Made by a program: the position numbers and the translations under genes
Notes under the pieces: model-generated
Told to the model about the DNA's origin: nothing
Database searches by the model: none
The model's input: only the letters and a program-made list of their open reading frames with translations
Shown here: positions 28,501 through 38,024 of the stretch, one piece after another
Numbering within the stretch: position 1 is the first letter of the stretch
Layout of the letters: each line of letters opens with the position of its first letter
Source: Siphonodentalium dalli
Lineage: Eukaryota; Mollusca; Scaphopoda; Gadilida; Siphonodentaliidae
Assembly: GCA_032622095.1 (NCBI GenBank)
Contig: CP136066.1
Coordinates: 12,363,784-12,427,783, forward strand
Reading direction: 5' to 3'
Length of the DNA: 64,000 nucleotides

Positions 28501-31500
28501 TTAGCATACTGCCTTTATTGGTGTTTATGCATCGTATTCTTAGCATACTGCCTTTATTGGTGTTTATGCATCATATTCTTAGCATACTGCCTTTATTGGT
28601 GTTTATGCATCGTATTCTTAGCATACAGCCTTTATTGGTGTTTATGCATCATATTCTTAGTATACTGCCTTTATTGGTGTTTATGCATCATATTCTTAGC
28701 ATACTGCCTTTATTGGTGTTTATGCATCGTATTCTTAGCATACAGCCTTTATTGGTGTTTATGCATCATATTCTTAGTATACTGCCTTTATTGGTGTTTA
28801 TGCATCGTATTCTTAGCATACTGCCTTTATTTGTGTTTATGCATCGTATTCTTAGCATACTGCCTGTATTGGTGTTTATGCATCGTATTCTTAGCATACT
28901 GCCTTTATTGGTGTTTATGCATCATATTCTTAGCATACTGCCTTTATTGGTGTTTATGCATCGTATTCTTAGTATACTGCCTTTATTGGTGTTTATGCAT
29001 CATATTCTTAGCATACTGCCTTTATTGGTGTTTATGCATCGTATTCTTAGCATACTGCCTTTATTGGTGTTTATGCATCATATTCTTAGCATACTGCCTT
29101 TATTGGTGTTTATGCATCGTATTCTTAGCATACTGCCTTTATTGGTGTTTATGCATCGTATTCTTAGCATACAGCCTTTATTGGTGTTTATGCATCGTAT
29201 TCTTAGTATACTGCCTTTATTGGTGTTTATGCATCATATTCTTAGCATACTGCCTTTATTGGTGTTTATGCATCGTATTCTTACCATACTGCCTTTATTG
29301 GTGTTTATGCATCATATTCTTAGCATACTGCCTTTATTGGTGTTTATGCATCGTATTCTTAGCATACTGCCTTTATTGGTGTTTATGCATCGTATTCTTA
29401 GCATACTGCCTTTATTGGTGTTTATGCATCGTATTCTTAGCATACTGCCTGTATTGGTGTTTATGCATTGTATTCTTAGCATACTGCCTTTATTGGTGTT
29501 TATGCATCGTATTCTTAGCATACTGCCTTTATTGGTGTTTATGCATCGTATTCTTAGCATACTGCCTTTATTGGTGTTTATGCATCATATTCTTAGCATA
29601 CTGCCTGTATTGGTGTTTATGCATCGTATTCTTAGCATACTGCCTTTATTTGTGTTTATGCATTGTATTCTTAGCATACTGCCTGTATTGGTGTTTATGC
29701 ATCGTATTCTTAGCATACTGCCTGTATTGGTGTTTATGCATCGTATTCTTAGCATACTGCCTTTATTGGTGTTTATGCATCGTATTCTTAGCATACTGCC
29801 TTTATTGGTGTTTATGCATCGTATTCTTAGCATACTGCCTTTATTGGTGTTTATGCATTGTATTCTTAGCATACTGCCTTTATTTGTGTTTATGCATCGT
29901 ATTCTTAGCATACTGCCTTTATTGGTGTTTATGCATCGTATTCTTAGCATACTGCCTTTATTGGTGTTTATGCATCATATTCTTAGCATACTGCCTTTAT
30001 TGGTGTTTATGCATCGTATTCTTAGCATACTGCCTTTATTGGTGTTTATGCATCGTATTCTTAGCATACTGCCTTTATTGGTGTTTATGCATCGTATTCT
30101 TAGCATACTGCCTGTATTGGTGTTTATGCATTGTATTCTTAGCATACTGCCTTTATTGGTGTTTATGCATCGTATTCTTAGCATACTGCCTTTATTGGTG
30201 TTTATGCATCGTATTCTTAGCATACTGCCTTTATTGGTGTTTATGCATCGTATTCTTAGCATACTGCCTGTATTGGTGTTTATGCATTGTATTCTTAGCA
30301 TACTGCCTTTATTGGTGTTTATGCATCGTATTCTTAGCATACTGCCTTTATTGGTGTTTATGCATCGTATTCTTAGCATACTGCCTTTATTGGTGTTTAT
30401 GCATCGTATTCTTAGCATACTGCCTTTATTGGTGTTTATGCATCGTATTCTTAGCATACTGCCTTTATTGGTGTTTATGCATCGTATTCTTAGCATACTG
30501 CCTTTATTGGTGTTTATGCATCGTATTCTTAGCATACTGCCTTTATTGGTGTTTATGCATCGTATTCTTAGCATACTGCCTGTATTGGTGTTTATGCATT
30601 GTATTCTTAGCATACTGCCTTTATTGGTGTTTATGCATCGTATTCTTAGCATACTGCCTTTATTGGTGTTTATGCATCGTATTCTTAGCATACTGCCTTT
30701 ATTGGTGTTTATGCATCGTATTCTTAGCATACTGCCTTTATTGGTGTTTATGCATCGTATTCTTAGCATACTGCCTTTATTGGTGTTTATGCATCGTATT
30801 CTTACCATACTGCCTTTATTGGTGTTTATGCATCGTATTCTTAGTATACTGCCTTTATTGGTGTTTATGCATCGTATTCTTAGCATACTGCCTTTATTGG
30901 TGTTTATGCATCGTATTCTTAGCATACTGCCTTTATTGGTGTTTATGCATCGTATTCTTAGCATACTGCCTTTATTGGTGTTTATGCATCATATTCTTAG
31001 CATACTGCCTGTATTGGTGTTTATGCATCGTATTCTTAGCATACTGCCTTTATTGGTGTTTATGCATCGTATTCTTAGCATACTGCCTTTATTGGTGTTT
31101 ATGCATAGTATTCTTAGCATACTGCCTTTATTGGTGTTTATACAAATAAATCTTATCTTATCAGGGCTTAAAATCTGATGAGAATCATAATCATGATTCT
31201 TTATTTGATTGTCGTAAAAAGCAGTGATTCGCTGTAGAAATGCTATATTTTGATTCTCGTGAGACTCGCATATATAAGTGAATGCACTGGCACAGGATCT
31301 TTAATTAATTTAAATTTGTTTTATCGAACATGATTATTACCCGAGTCATGAAAGGGTTAATCACCATGGGAACGAGCATGTGAAACTGATTATGTTCTAT
31401 TTCAGGTAACTTGTGGCAGAGGTCACTCTATGAGGCTCTGGATTGCAGTAAGGTCGTCCTGGCTTTAGTCTCGTCGCCCTACCTCTCATCTGCTGTGTGC

Positions 31501-31542
31501 ATGGAAGAATACTCCATATCACTCGCCAAATTTCTTCGAAAG
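7416..31542 (+). CDS. Macro-like/TIR/TIR protein gene, plus paralog (partial, six exons)
   Basis: This is a predicted intracellular TIR protein, paralog of the minus-strand gene at 41034-63306. Joining the six exons gives 343 continuous codons with no stop and consistent phases throughout. Visible parts in order are a possible macro-like segment (VISPLLGTGDH, then a helix-rich stretch), a complete first TIR, and the first two thirds of a second TIR. The exon pairs are 124, 174, 209 and 137 bases long in both genes. The upstream exons were not found. The exons that should complete the second TIR and beyond were not found either. Intron six enters a 29-bp satellite that ends in an assembly gap, so the gene may be truncated or incompletely assembled. 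TIR domains are known to hydrolyse NAD or to act as adaptors. Which applies here is an inference from the conserved glutamate in the second TIR. Confidence 0.8.
7630..7745. mobile_element. Fragment of hAT-like MITE family
   Basis: It shares 'tgtcatttgcagaatgagg', 'ggtgaatttagtgatgct' and the mirrored 'ggggacctcattctgc' with the complete copies at 20938-22205 and 42110-42555. No target-site duplication was found. It abuts the 3' end of the LINE. Confidence 0.65.
8052..8570 (-). pseudogene. LINE C-terminal region after the premature stop
   Basis: It is in the same frame as the RT above and holds DLGVTIDNKLKFDNHI, ILEYGDNVCSPH and the basic AQRRATRLV, all usual after the RT of CR1-like elements. 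It runs into a stop after the SWKLNLFQK residues. The expected C-terminus (VCAEWNSLPEIVVEAPTL) continues in a different frame at about 8040-7890, which marks a further frameshift. Confidence 0.85.
8640..9608 (-). pseudogene. LINE reverse transcriptase, main part
   Basis: It contains the RT palm and finger motifs, including GNYRPVSLTCI, FQHGFRK, DFRKAFDTVPH, GVPQGSILGPALF and IFADDTK. It stops at a TAG at 8640, where the family would continue with an Arg-Lys-Trp-Gln type stretch. The same frame then carries on below 8640. This is a nonsense mutation inside the RT, not a natural end. Confidence 0.9.
9515..10135 (-). pseudogene. LINE endonuclease C-term and linker to RT
   Basis: This frame carries SAKSDHDVLKIV, the C-terminal endonuclease signature. 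A linker follows with AFWGYVK, which normally leads into the reverse transcriptase. The frame is lost near 9610, where the RT continues in another frame, so a small indel separates them. Residues after that point are out-of-frame noise. It belongs to the dead LINE at 7755-10730. Confidence 0.8.
10397..10705 (-). pseudogene. LINE endonuclease N-terminal fragment
   Basis: This codes for the start of the endonuclease domain, with IIYTNADNLLNKIDEL, a VTECLPK motif holding the expected Glu, and RGVLIYTHNSL. The same domain continues in a shifted frame below 10397 with GCVYRSPN and GDFNFPDISW. It is part of the dead LINE at 7755-10730. Confidence 0.8.
11101..11262. mobile_element. Decayed TTAA-type MITE with palindromic core
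   Basis: TTAA at 11097-11100 precedes 'cccttccatgactgcagctt'. The core is a hairpin of 'ccaatgcattctcttata' against 'tataagagaatg'. The right end has lost its TTAA. It belongs with the related elements at 24014, 43601 and 48567. Confidence 0.65.
11531..11685 (+). repeat. Tandem copies of the next exon's splice acceptor
   Basis: Units of 66 and 72 bases repeat 'cactgctttatattctag' plus the exon beginning 'gatttct', giving candidate acceptors before 11548, 11614 and 11686. Copies one and two also translate to the proper exon start (DFSKISLLETMIDSAYH in copy one). If used, each then meets the TAG of the next acceptor in frame. Confidence 0.8.
11686..11889 (+). CDS. Plus gene exon: macro-like segment, second part
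   Basis: This 68-codon exon is in phase 0 at both ends and contains MIDAAYHWITAGLPLKSFK and a charged helix. The minus paralog (62223-62420) matches strongly as MVNAAYHWINAGLPLKTLK. The pattern of helix, then 'GLPLK', then a beta strand (LVMYS) would fit the C-terminal half of a macro fold, tentatively. The acceptor is the third of three tandem copies. The donor 'aaag|gtgagt' is repeated 43 bases downstream at 11933. Confidence 0.82.
11882..11970 (+). repeat. Duplicated splice donor of the preceding exon
   Basis: 'aaaggtgagtgctgtcttta' at the exon end recurs as 'agaaggtgagtgctttcttt', with donors at 11890 and 11933 (period 43). The second site would insert 43 bases and shift frame. Confidence 0.7.
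11960..12100. mobile_element. Fragment of hAT-like MITE family
   Basis: It carries 'ggaatgaggtcacctgag' and, inverted, 'cattctgcaaatgacagaca' with the end 'tttgcaggcttg'. Its right end matches the complete copy at 42110-42555. The left terminus is missing. Confidence 0.6.
12257..12453. mobile_element. Foldback MITE, TA target, right end lost
   Basis: It starts TA|cagtaatgccctaaa and forms an almost perfect hairpin around 'ggaaagctctcaagagcttt', with arms carrying 'tatggcttgttgccattc'. The right arm stops before the expected 'gggcattactg' and joins 'cacccactgaccgacgcg'. The CAGT end and TA target resemble Tc1/mariner elements. Confidence 0.8.
12454..13318. other. No gene recognised
   Basis: A short GC hairpin 'gacgcgcgaagcgcgtc' occurs near 12468. 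A related 'gacgcgaagcgtg' occurs near 46471. Otherwise it is AT-rich intron sequence. Confidence 0.5.
13319..13850. repeat. Three tandem copies of a ~177-bp unit
   Basis: 'ttatcatcgaaaaaaa' recurs at about 13320, 13498 and 13676. Each is followed by 'ttaggaatatataag' and 'agtctcagcttaaaatttt', with moderate divergence. From 13851 to 14177 nothing is recognised. Confidence 0.8.
13945..15260. repeat. Diverged long tandem repeat (~300 bp)
   Basis: Blocks such as 'ataaccaacccaacatctaa' (14568 and 14890) and 'caacattggtcattatcgct'-like text (about 13965, 14826 and 15118) recur at roughly 300-base spacing with heavy divergence. The retrotransposon fragment lies within the same stretch. Confidence 0.5.
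14178..14612 (-). pseudogene. Retrotransposon C-terminal fragment
   Basis: The open frame has DENRQHFLIRCPALNEVRNR, which resembles the zinc-knuckle-like His-Cys tail of LINE reverse transcriptases (usually 'EDxxHFLxxCPxLxxxR'). The upstream Cys pair and the RT itself are absent. It is a lone remnant in intron 2 of the plus gene, and its strand is opposite to that gene. Confidence 0.5.
15440..15610. repeat. Short tandem array, ~44-bp unit
   Basis: About four copies contain 'aaccaatataaggatgtgag' and 'taatgataaccccatcc'. No coding potential was seen. Confidence 0.85.
15950..16375. repeat. Degenerate repeats of 'gcgcttaagc(a/g)caat'
   Basis: Many short, partly inverted copies of 'attgcgcttaagcgcaata' are scattered here. 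Their self-complementary nature makes local hairpins likely. From 16376 to 16808 nothing else is recognised, apart from a run of 20 C at 16700-16719. Confidence 0.6.
16809..17927 (+). repeat. 48-bp array made of 24 splice-acceptor/exon-start copies
   Basis: The unit is 48 bases, and acceptor-like 'tattttag' sites recur exactly every 48 from 16824 to 17928, with no indel. Each unit repeats the intron end plus the first 36 bases of the TIR exon (peptide VIEEHDIYLSYT). The last copy is the one that continues into the real exon. The array also gives an open minus-strand frame (17523-17894), which I treat as a by-product. Confidence 0.92.
17928..18109 (+). CDS. Plus gene exon: first TIR, N-terminal half
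   Basis: It contains EEHDIYLSYTGEDQPW, the beta-A strand and box 1 of a TIR domain, then NVFSERQQISEKDIFQTHIF, a BB-loop region. The exon has 182 bases and ends with two spare bases, as does the minus paralog exon at 61041-61234. The acceptor is copy 24 of the 48-bp array. The donor is 'aaaag|gtaaga'. The next exon (22278) completes the domain. Confidence 0.88.
18110..20394. other. Intron sequence, no gene recognised
   Basis: It holds a C-run at about 18241-18253 and purine-rich 'gagagagagagag' near 19266. The small open frames have no recognisable features. Confidence 0.55.
20399..20781. mobile_element. piggyBac-like MITE copy 1 (TTAA target)
   Basis: TTAA flanks both ends, which read 'ccctttacccaacag' and 'gttgggtaaaggg'. 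Inside are two palindromic modules built on 'gccaatgcattctcttata', separated by an A-rich spacer. Copies 2 and 3 are at 49564-49900 and 62758-63140. The CCC start and TTAA target match the piggyBac pattern. No transposase is present. Confidence 0.85.
20904..20937 (+). pseudogene. Duplicated start of TIR exon, interrupted
   Basis: 'gatagttgtgatattgtcg' is a diverged copy of the exon start at 22278 and encodes IVVILSSTYQH. It continues after the hAT-like insertion at 22214-22260 with CCLEQFNIAMCC. The two parts join in frame once one target-site copy is removed, so a tandem exon-start copy existed before the insertion. Confidence 0.8.
20938..22205. mobile_element. hAT-like element with 8-bp target duplication
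   Basis: The 8-base direct repeat 'accagcat' (20930-20937 and 22206-22213) flanks inverted ends 'caagcctgagtttagtgtg' and 'cacactaaactctggcttg'. Subterminal inverted copies of 'tttgcagaatgaggtcc' follow. The length is 1268 bases with no recognisable transposase. An 8-bp target duplication is the hAT norm. The insertion sits inside the duplicated exon start. Confidence 0.85.
22278..22451 (+). CDS. Plus gene exon: first TIR, C-terminal half
   Basis: It has 174 bases, the same length as minus exon 57911-58084. It reads IVVILSPAYLQNTSCLEQFN and ends LVQYEDCR. The TIR pattern 'SPxYxxxxCLxE' is present, but the residue aligned with the catalytic glutamate is Gln (CLEQF), so this TIR is probably not a NADase. 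The acceptor is 'atttttacag' and the donor 'ctgcag|gtgaga'. It is too short and too embedded to show as a long open frame. Confidence 0.87.
22452..22637. other. Intron start with decayed mollusc-type repeat
   Basis: 'gaatggggggtacactggat' followed by 'ttgtccatccggacatttat' resembles a widespread invertebrate repeat ending in 'gtccgtccg' runs. This is recognition by wording only. Confidence 0.35.
22638..24008. repeat. 33-bp minisatellite, ~41 copies
   Basis: The unit is 'gtgttcaataattatattt' plus 'ctctggttcacgaa'. Because 33 is a multiple of three, frames stay open on both strands (22643-23062, 23028-23678, 22727-23065, 23352-24038), giving monotone 11-residue peptides. These are by-products. 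It lies in intron 4 of the plus gene. Confidence 0.95.
24014..24696. mobile_element. TTAA-flanked MITE with palindromic modules
   Basis: It is flanked by TTAA, with ends 'ccctttcttcactgaag' and 'catcatgaaaggg'. It holds the 'gccaatgcattctcttata' palindrome at each side and an A-rich middle of repeated 'aaagaatgtaagaaaaaat'. The 683-base length is larger than its relatives because the A-rich middle has expanded. Confidence 0.8.
24752..24960 (+). CDS. Plus gene exon: linker and second TIR, first half
   Basis: The acceptor is 'taactttccag'. The 209 bases (same as minus exon 56657-56865) give VRKEGVDTEQRLQDACKTL, a helical linker, then YDVFISYSHKNPQQAE, box 1 of a TIR, and NVFFDREALKTG, the BB-loop region. 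The donor is 'aaaacag|gtgaat' and one spare base is carried over. A reading that runs on to 25115 simply enters the intron and stops. Confidence 0.92.
25040..25095. mobile_element. Truncated palindromic MITE remnant
   Basis: 'ccaatgcattctcttatata' and 'cctcgcatatcaggca' are the decayed core of the TTAA-type family. A 'ttaaccattccatgactgg' just upstream is its likely left end. Confidence 0.55.
25212..31139. repeat. 39-bp minisatellite, exactly 152 copies
   Basis: The unit starts 'atgcatcgtattcttagc' and ends 'ctttattggtgttt'. The span 5928 equals 152 x 39, so no net indel has accumulated. Variation is limited to a few substitutions (CGT/CAT/TGT, CTTTATT/CTGTATT, TTGGTG/TTTGTG, AGC/ACC). It lies in intron 5, splitting the second TIR of the plus gene. 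Two overlapping plus-strand frames of nearly 2000 codons, and minus frames too, are open only because 39 is divisible by three. Confidence 0.96.
31260..31356. mobile_element. TTAA-type MITE, right-end remnant
   Basis: 'gactcgcatatataagtgaa' and 'gagtcatgaaaggg' before TTAA at 31357 mark the right half of the palindromic family. Confidence 0.6.
31406..31542 (+). CDS. Plus gene exon: second TIR, middle part with catalytic Glu
   Basis: The acceptor is 'tctatttcag'. The 137 bases match minus exon 54746-54882 in length and phase. They encode NLWQRSLYEALDCSK, then SSPYLSSAVCMEEYSISL. The second Glu of CMEEY aligns with the catalytic glutamate of NAD-cleaving TIR domains (plant CLxEL). The donor is 'cgaaag|gtatta', phase 0. 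About 60 percent of the 45 residues equal the paralog. The next exon should complete the TIR but was not found before the gap. Confidence 0.9.
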
Positions 31543-31699
31543 GTATTAACTACTGCTATCTGCGTTACTCTGTAAACAGCCCTCTTAATTCAGATTGTTT
31601 GGCTTCTGCAATCCGCTATGGCAACAGTATGCCGTGGCCCAGTTTGCTTCAGCAAATTGCTTCGGCAATGCCGATTGCCGTAGCCAATTATGAAGGCTG

Positions 31700-31985
31700 T
31701 GTAAATGAGATTCAATTCAATTTGATTTTTATATCGCCGGTGTAACTCCTATCGCTGCGTTACTCTGTAAATGAGATTCAATTCAATTTTATTTTTATAT
31801 CGCCGGTGTAACTCCTATCGCTACTTTACTCTGTAAACAAGATGAGATTCAATTTGATTTTTATATTGCACGGCGGGCTAGCATTACCAAACTCACCCTC
31901 TGGGGACCTCATGTTGCATGGCCTCAACTGCTATGGGAGACTTAGGATCAGATTGAAGTTCCCTAGTTGAAGTTGGTGAAGTTCT
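31700..31985. other. Intron: short repeats and a hAT-like MITE fragment
   Basis: 'gattcaattcaat' and 'cgctgcgttactctgtaaa' recur two to three times at 31560-31860. At 31868-31975 'gggctagcattaccaaact' and 'cctctggggacctcat' match the hAT-like MITE interior. Confidence 0.6.
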
Positions 31986-34900
31986 CGCCGGATAAAATGA
32001 TTTTAGTTATATATCGCCGGATAAAATGATTTTAGTTATATATCGCCGGATAAAATGATTTTAGTTATATATCGCCGGATAAAAGGATTTTAGTTATATA
32101 TCGCCGGATAAAAGGATTTTAGTTATATATCGCCGGATAAAAGGATTTTAGTTATATATCGCCGGATAAAATGATCTTAGTTATATATCGCCGGATAAAA
32201 TGATCTTAGTTATATATCGCCGGATAAAATGATCTTAGTTATATATCGCGGATAAAATGATCTTTAGTTATATATCGCCGGATAAAATGATCTTAGTTAT
32301 ATATCGCCGGATAAAATGATTTTAGTTATATATCGCCGGATAAAATGATCTTAGTTATATATCGCCGGATAAAATGATTTTAGTTATATATCGCCGGATA
32401 AAATGATCTTAGTTATATATCGCCGGATAAAAGGATCTTTAGTTATATATCGCCGGATAAAAGGATCTTTAGTTATATATCGCCGGATAAAATGATTTTA
32501 GTTATATATCGCCGGATAAAATGATTTTAGTTATATATCGCCGGATAAAATGATTTTAGTTATATATCGCCGGATAAAATGATTTTAGTTATATATCGCC
32601 GGATAAAATGATTTTAGTTATATATCGCCGGATAAAATGATTTTAGTTATATATCGCCGGATAAAATGATTTTAGTTATATATCGCCAGATAAAATGATT
32701 TTAGTTATATATCGCCGGATAAAATGATTTTAGTTATATATCGCCGGATAAAAGGATCTTTAGTTATATCGCCGGATAAAATGATTTTAGTTATATATCG
32801 CCGGATAAAATGATTTTAGTTATATATCGCCGGATAAAATGATTTTAGTTATATATCGCCAGATAAAATGATTTTAGTTATATATCGCCGGATAAAATGA
32901 TTTTAGTTATATATCGCCAGATAAAATGATTTTAGTTATATATCGCCGGATAAAAGGATCTTTAGTTATATATCGCCGGATAAAATGATTTTAGTTATAT
33001 ATCGCCGGATAAAATGATTTTAGTTATATATCGCCGGATAAAATGATTTTAGTTATATATCGCCGGATAAAATGATTTTAGTTATATATATCGCCGGATA
33101 AAATGATTTAGTTATATATCGCCGGATAAAAGGATTTTAGTTATATATCGCCGGATAAAAGGATTTTAGTTATATATCGCCGGATAAAATGATTTTAGTT
33201 ATATATCGCCGGATAAAATGATTTTAGTTATATATCGCCGGATAAAATGATTTTAGTTATATATCGCCGGATAAAAGGATCTTAGTTATATATCGCCGGA
33301 TAAAAGGATCTTAGTTATATATCGCCGGATAAAAGGATCTTAGTTATATATCGCCGGATAAAAGGATCTTAGTTATATATCGCCGGATAAAATGATTTTA
33401 GTTATATTCGCCGGATAAAATGATTTTAGTTATATATCGCCGGATAAAAGGATCTTAGTTATATATCGCCGGATAAAAGGATCTTAGTTATATATCGCCG
33501 GATAAAATGATTTTAGTTATATATCGCCGGATAAAATGATTTAGTTATATATCGCCGGATAAAAGGATCTTAGTTATATATCGCCGGATAAAAGGATCTT
33601 AGTTATATATCGCCGGATAAAAGGATCTTAGTTATATATCGCCGGATAAAAGGATCTTAGTTATATATCGCCGGATAAAAGGATCTTAGTTATATATCGC
33701 CGGATAAAATGATTTTAGTTATATATCGCCGGATAAAATGATTTTAGTTATATATCGCCGGATAAAAGGATCTTAGTTATATATCGCCGGATAAAAGGAT
33801 CTTAGTTATATATCGCCGGATAAAATGATTTTAGTTATATATCGCCGGATAAAATGATTTAGTTATATATCGCCGGATAAAAGGATTTAGTTATATATCG
33901 CCGGATAAAAGGATTTTAGTTATATATCACCGGATAAAATGATTTTAGTTATATATCGCCGGATAAAATGATTTTAGTTATATATCGCCGGATAAAAGGA
34001 TTTTAGTTATATATCCGCGGATAAAATGATTTTAGTTATATATCGCCGGATAAAATGATTTTAGTTATATATCGCCGGATAAAATGATTTTAGTTATATA
34101 TCGCCGGATAAAAGGATCTTAGTTATATATCGCCGGATAAAAGGATTTTAGTTATATATCGCCGGATAAAATGATTTTAGTTATATATCGCCGGATAAAA
34201 TGATTTAGTTATATATTGCCGGATAAAAGGATTTAGTTATATATCGCCGGATAAAAGGATTTTAGTTATATATCACCGGATAAAATGATTTTAGTTATAT
34301 ATCGCCGGATAAAATGATTTTAGTTATATATTGCCGGATAAAAGGATTTTAGTTATATATCGCCGGATAAAATGATTTTAGTTATATATCGCCGGATAAA
34401 ATGATTTAGTTATATATCGCCGGATAAAAGGATTTAGTTATATCGCCGGATAAAATGATTTAGTTATATATCGCCGGATAAAAGGATTTTAGTTATATAT
34501 CGCCGGATAAAATGATTTAGTTATATATCGCGGATAAAATGATTTAGTTATATATCGCCGGATAAAATGATTTTAGTTATATATCGCCGGATAAAATGAT
34601 TTTAGTTATATATCGCCGGATAAAATGATTTAGTTATATATCGCCGGATAAAATGATTTAGTTATATATCGCCGGATAAAATGATTTAGTTATATATCGC
34701 CAGATAAAATGATTTTAGTTATATATCGCCGGATAAAATGATTTTAGTTATATATCGCCGGATAAAATGATTTTAGTTATATATCGCCGGATAAAAGGAT
34801 TTTAGTTATATATCGCCGGATAAAATGATTTTAGTTATATATCGCCGGATAAAAGGATTTTAGTTATATATCGCCGGATAAAAGGATCTTAGTTATATAT

Positions 34901-37589
34901 CGCCGGATAAAATGATTTTAGTTATATATCGCCGGATAAAAGGATTTTAGTTATATATCGCCGGATAAAATGATTTAGTTATATATCGCCGGATAAAATG
35001 ATTTAGTTATATATCGCCGGATAAAATGATTTTAGTTATATATCGCCGGATAAAATGATTTTAGTTATATATCGCCGGATAAAATGATTTAGTTATATAT
35101 CGCCGGATAAAATGATTTAGTTATATATCGCCGGATAAAATGATTTAGTTATATATCGCCGGATAAAATGATTTTAGTTATATATCGCCGGATAAAATGA
35201 TTTTAGTTATATATCGCCGGATAAAATGATTTTAGTTATATATCGCCGGATAAAAGGATTTTAGTTATATATCGCCGGATAAAATGATTTTAGTTATATA
35301 TCGCCGGATAAAAGGATTTTAGTTATATATCGCCGGATAAAAGGATCTTAGTTATATATCGCCGGATAAAATGATTTTAGTTATATATCGCCGGATAAAA
35401 GGATTTTAGTTATATATCGCCGGATAAAATGATTTTAGTTATATATCGCCGGATAAAATGATTAGTTATATATCGCCGGATAAAATGATTTTAGTTATAT
35501 ATCGCCGGATAAAAGGATCTTAGTTATATATGCGGATAAAAGGATCTTAGTTATATATCGCCGGATAAAATGATTTTAGTTATATATCGCCGGATAAAAT
35601 GATTTAGTTATATATCGCCGGATAAAAGGATTTAGTTATATATCGCCGGATAAAAGGATTTTAGTTATATATCACCGGATAAAATGATTTTAGTTATATA
35701 TCGCCGGATAAAATGATTTTAGTTATATATCGCCGGATAAAAGATTTTAGTTATATATCGCCGGATAAAATGATTTTAGTTATATATCGCCGGATAAAAT
35801 GATTTTAGTTATATATCGCCGGATAAATTATCGATAAGATTTAGTATATATCGCCGGATAAAAGGATTTAGTTATATATCGCCGGATAAAATGATTTAGT
35901 TATATATCGCCGGATAAAATGATTTAGTTATATATCGCCGGATAAAATGATTTTAGTTATATATCGCCGGATAAAATGATTTAGTTATATATCGCCGGAT
36001 AAAATGATTTAGTTATATATCGCCGGATAAAATGATTTAGTTATATATCGCCGGATAAAATGATTTAGTTATATATCGCCGGATAAAATGATTTTAGTTA
36101 TATATCGCCGGATAAAATGATTTTAGTTATATATCGCCGGATAAAATGATTTTAGTTATATATCGCCGGATAAAATGATTTTAGTTATATATCGCCGGAT
36201 AAAATGATTTTAGTTATATATCGCCGGATAAAAGGATCTTAGTTATATATCCGGATAAAATGATTTTAGTTATATATCACCGGATAAAATGATTTTAGTT
36301 ATATATCGCCGGATAAAATGATTTTAGTTATATATCGCCGGATAAAAGGATCTTAGTTATATATCGCCGGATAAAAGGATTTTAGTTATATATCGCCGGA
36401 TAAAAGGATCTTAGTTATATATCGCCGGATAAAAGGATTTTAGTTATATATCGCCGGATAAAAGGATTTTAGTTATATATCGCCGGATAAAAGGATTTTA
36501 GTTATATATCGCCGGATAAAAGGATCTTAGTTATATATCGCCGGATAAAAGGATCTTAGTTATATATCGCCGGATAAAAGGATCTTAGTTATATATCGCC
36601 GGATAAAAGGATTTTAGTTATATATCGCCGGATAAAAGGATCTTAGTATATATCGCCGGATAAAAGGATTCTTAGTTATATATCGCCGGATAAAAGGATC
36701 TTAGTTATATATCGCCGGATAAAAGGATCTTAGTTATATATCGCCGGATAAAAGGATTTTAGTTATATATCGCCGGATAAAAGGATCTTAGTTATATATC
36801 GCCGGATAAAATGATTTAGTTATATATCGCCGGATAAAAGGATTTTAGTTATATATCGCCGGATAAAATGATTTTAGTTATATATCGCCGGATAAAATGA
36901 TCTTAGTTATATATCGCCGATAAAGATTAGTATATCGCCGATAAATGATTTTAGTTATATATCGCCGGATAAAATGATTTTAGTTATATATCGCCGGATA
37001 AAATGATTTTAGTTATATATCGCCGGATAAAATGATTTTAGTTATATATCGCCGATAAAATGATTTAGTTATATCGCCGGATAAAATGATTTTAGTTATA
37101 TATCGCCGGATAAAATGATTTTAGTTATATATCGCCGGATAAAATGATTTTAGTTATATATCGCCGGATAAAATGATTTTAGTTATATATCGCCGGATAA
37201 AATGATTTTAGTTATATATCGCCGGATAAAATGATTTTAGTTATATATCGCCGGATAAATGATTTTAGTTTATATATCGCCGGATAAAATGATTTTAGTT
37301 ATATATCGCCGGATAAAATGATTTAGTTATATATCGCCGGATAAAATGATTTTAGTTATATATCGCCGGATAAAATGATTTTAGTTATATATCGCCGGAT
37401 AAAATGATTTTAGTTATATATCGCCGGATAAAATGATCTTTAGTTATATATCGCCGGATAAAATGATCTTAGTTATATATCGCCGGATAAAAGGATCTTA
37501 GTTATATATCGCCGGATAAAATGATTTTAGTTATATATCGCCGGATAAAATGATTTTAGTTATATATCGCCGGATAAAATGATTTTAGT
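31986..37589. repeat. 29-bp satellite running into the gap (~193 copies)
   Basis: The unit is 'atatatcgccggataaa' plus 'atgattttagtt'. Variants are ATG/AGG, TTTT/TCTT/TTT and occasional CGCC losses. Unlike the 39-bp array it has many small indels. It ends exactly at the run of N, so the real length is unknown. Each unit contains 'attttag', an acceptor-like word. Confidence 0.95.
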
Positions 37590-37689
37590 NNNNNNNNNNN
37601 NNNNNNNNNNNNNNNNNNNNNNNNNNNNNNNNNNNNNNNNNNNNNNNNNNNNNNNNNNNNNNNNNNNNNNNNNNNNNNNNNNNNNNNNN
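37590..37689. other. Assembly gap (100 N)
   Basis: Exactly 100 N bases lie next to the satellite. This is the usual placeholder for a gap of unknown size. From 37690 to 38020 nothing is recognised. Confidence 0.98.
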
Positions 37690-38024
37690 AGCAAACCATG
37701 AATTGTTTTTCAGCCATTTTAATAAATATAAATAAAAAAGATACAAGAAAAATATTAACAATTTGCGTATAATAAATAGCAAATCTCATAAATAACAAAT
37801 ATAACTATAAGAAACATTTAAAAACAATTTGTAACAGATTTCATTCACCCGTATTTTCTGGAGCTTGATTCATTTGCAATAACTTTTAACATGATAAAAT
37901 GGTGTCAAAAAATGGGGAGAAAAAATATGCAGGTGAGGCACATCCTGGATTATTTAAAATTTGTTTTGCAAACATTTGCACCAAATTATTTTACTTAATA
38001 TTCGCACAACGATGGCTTTCTAAA

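Noticed and set aside
25174-31178. Two overlapping plus-strand open frames of about 1990-2000 codons, and long minus frames in the same place
   Set aside because: They exist only because the 39-bp repeat is a multiple of three. All frames are monotone, overlapping and on both strands, and the stretch is intronic between two TIR exons.
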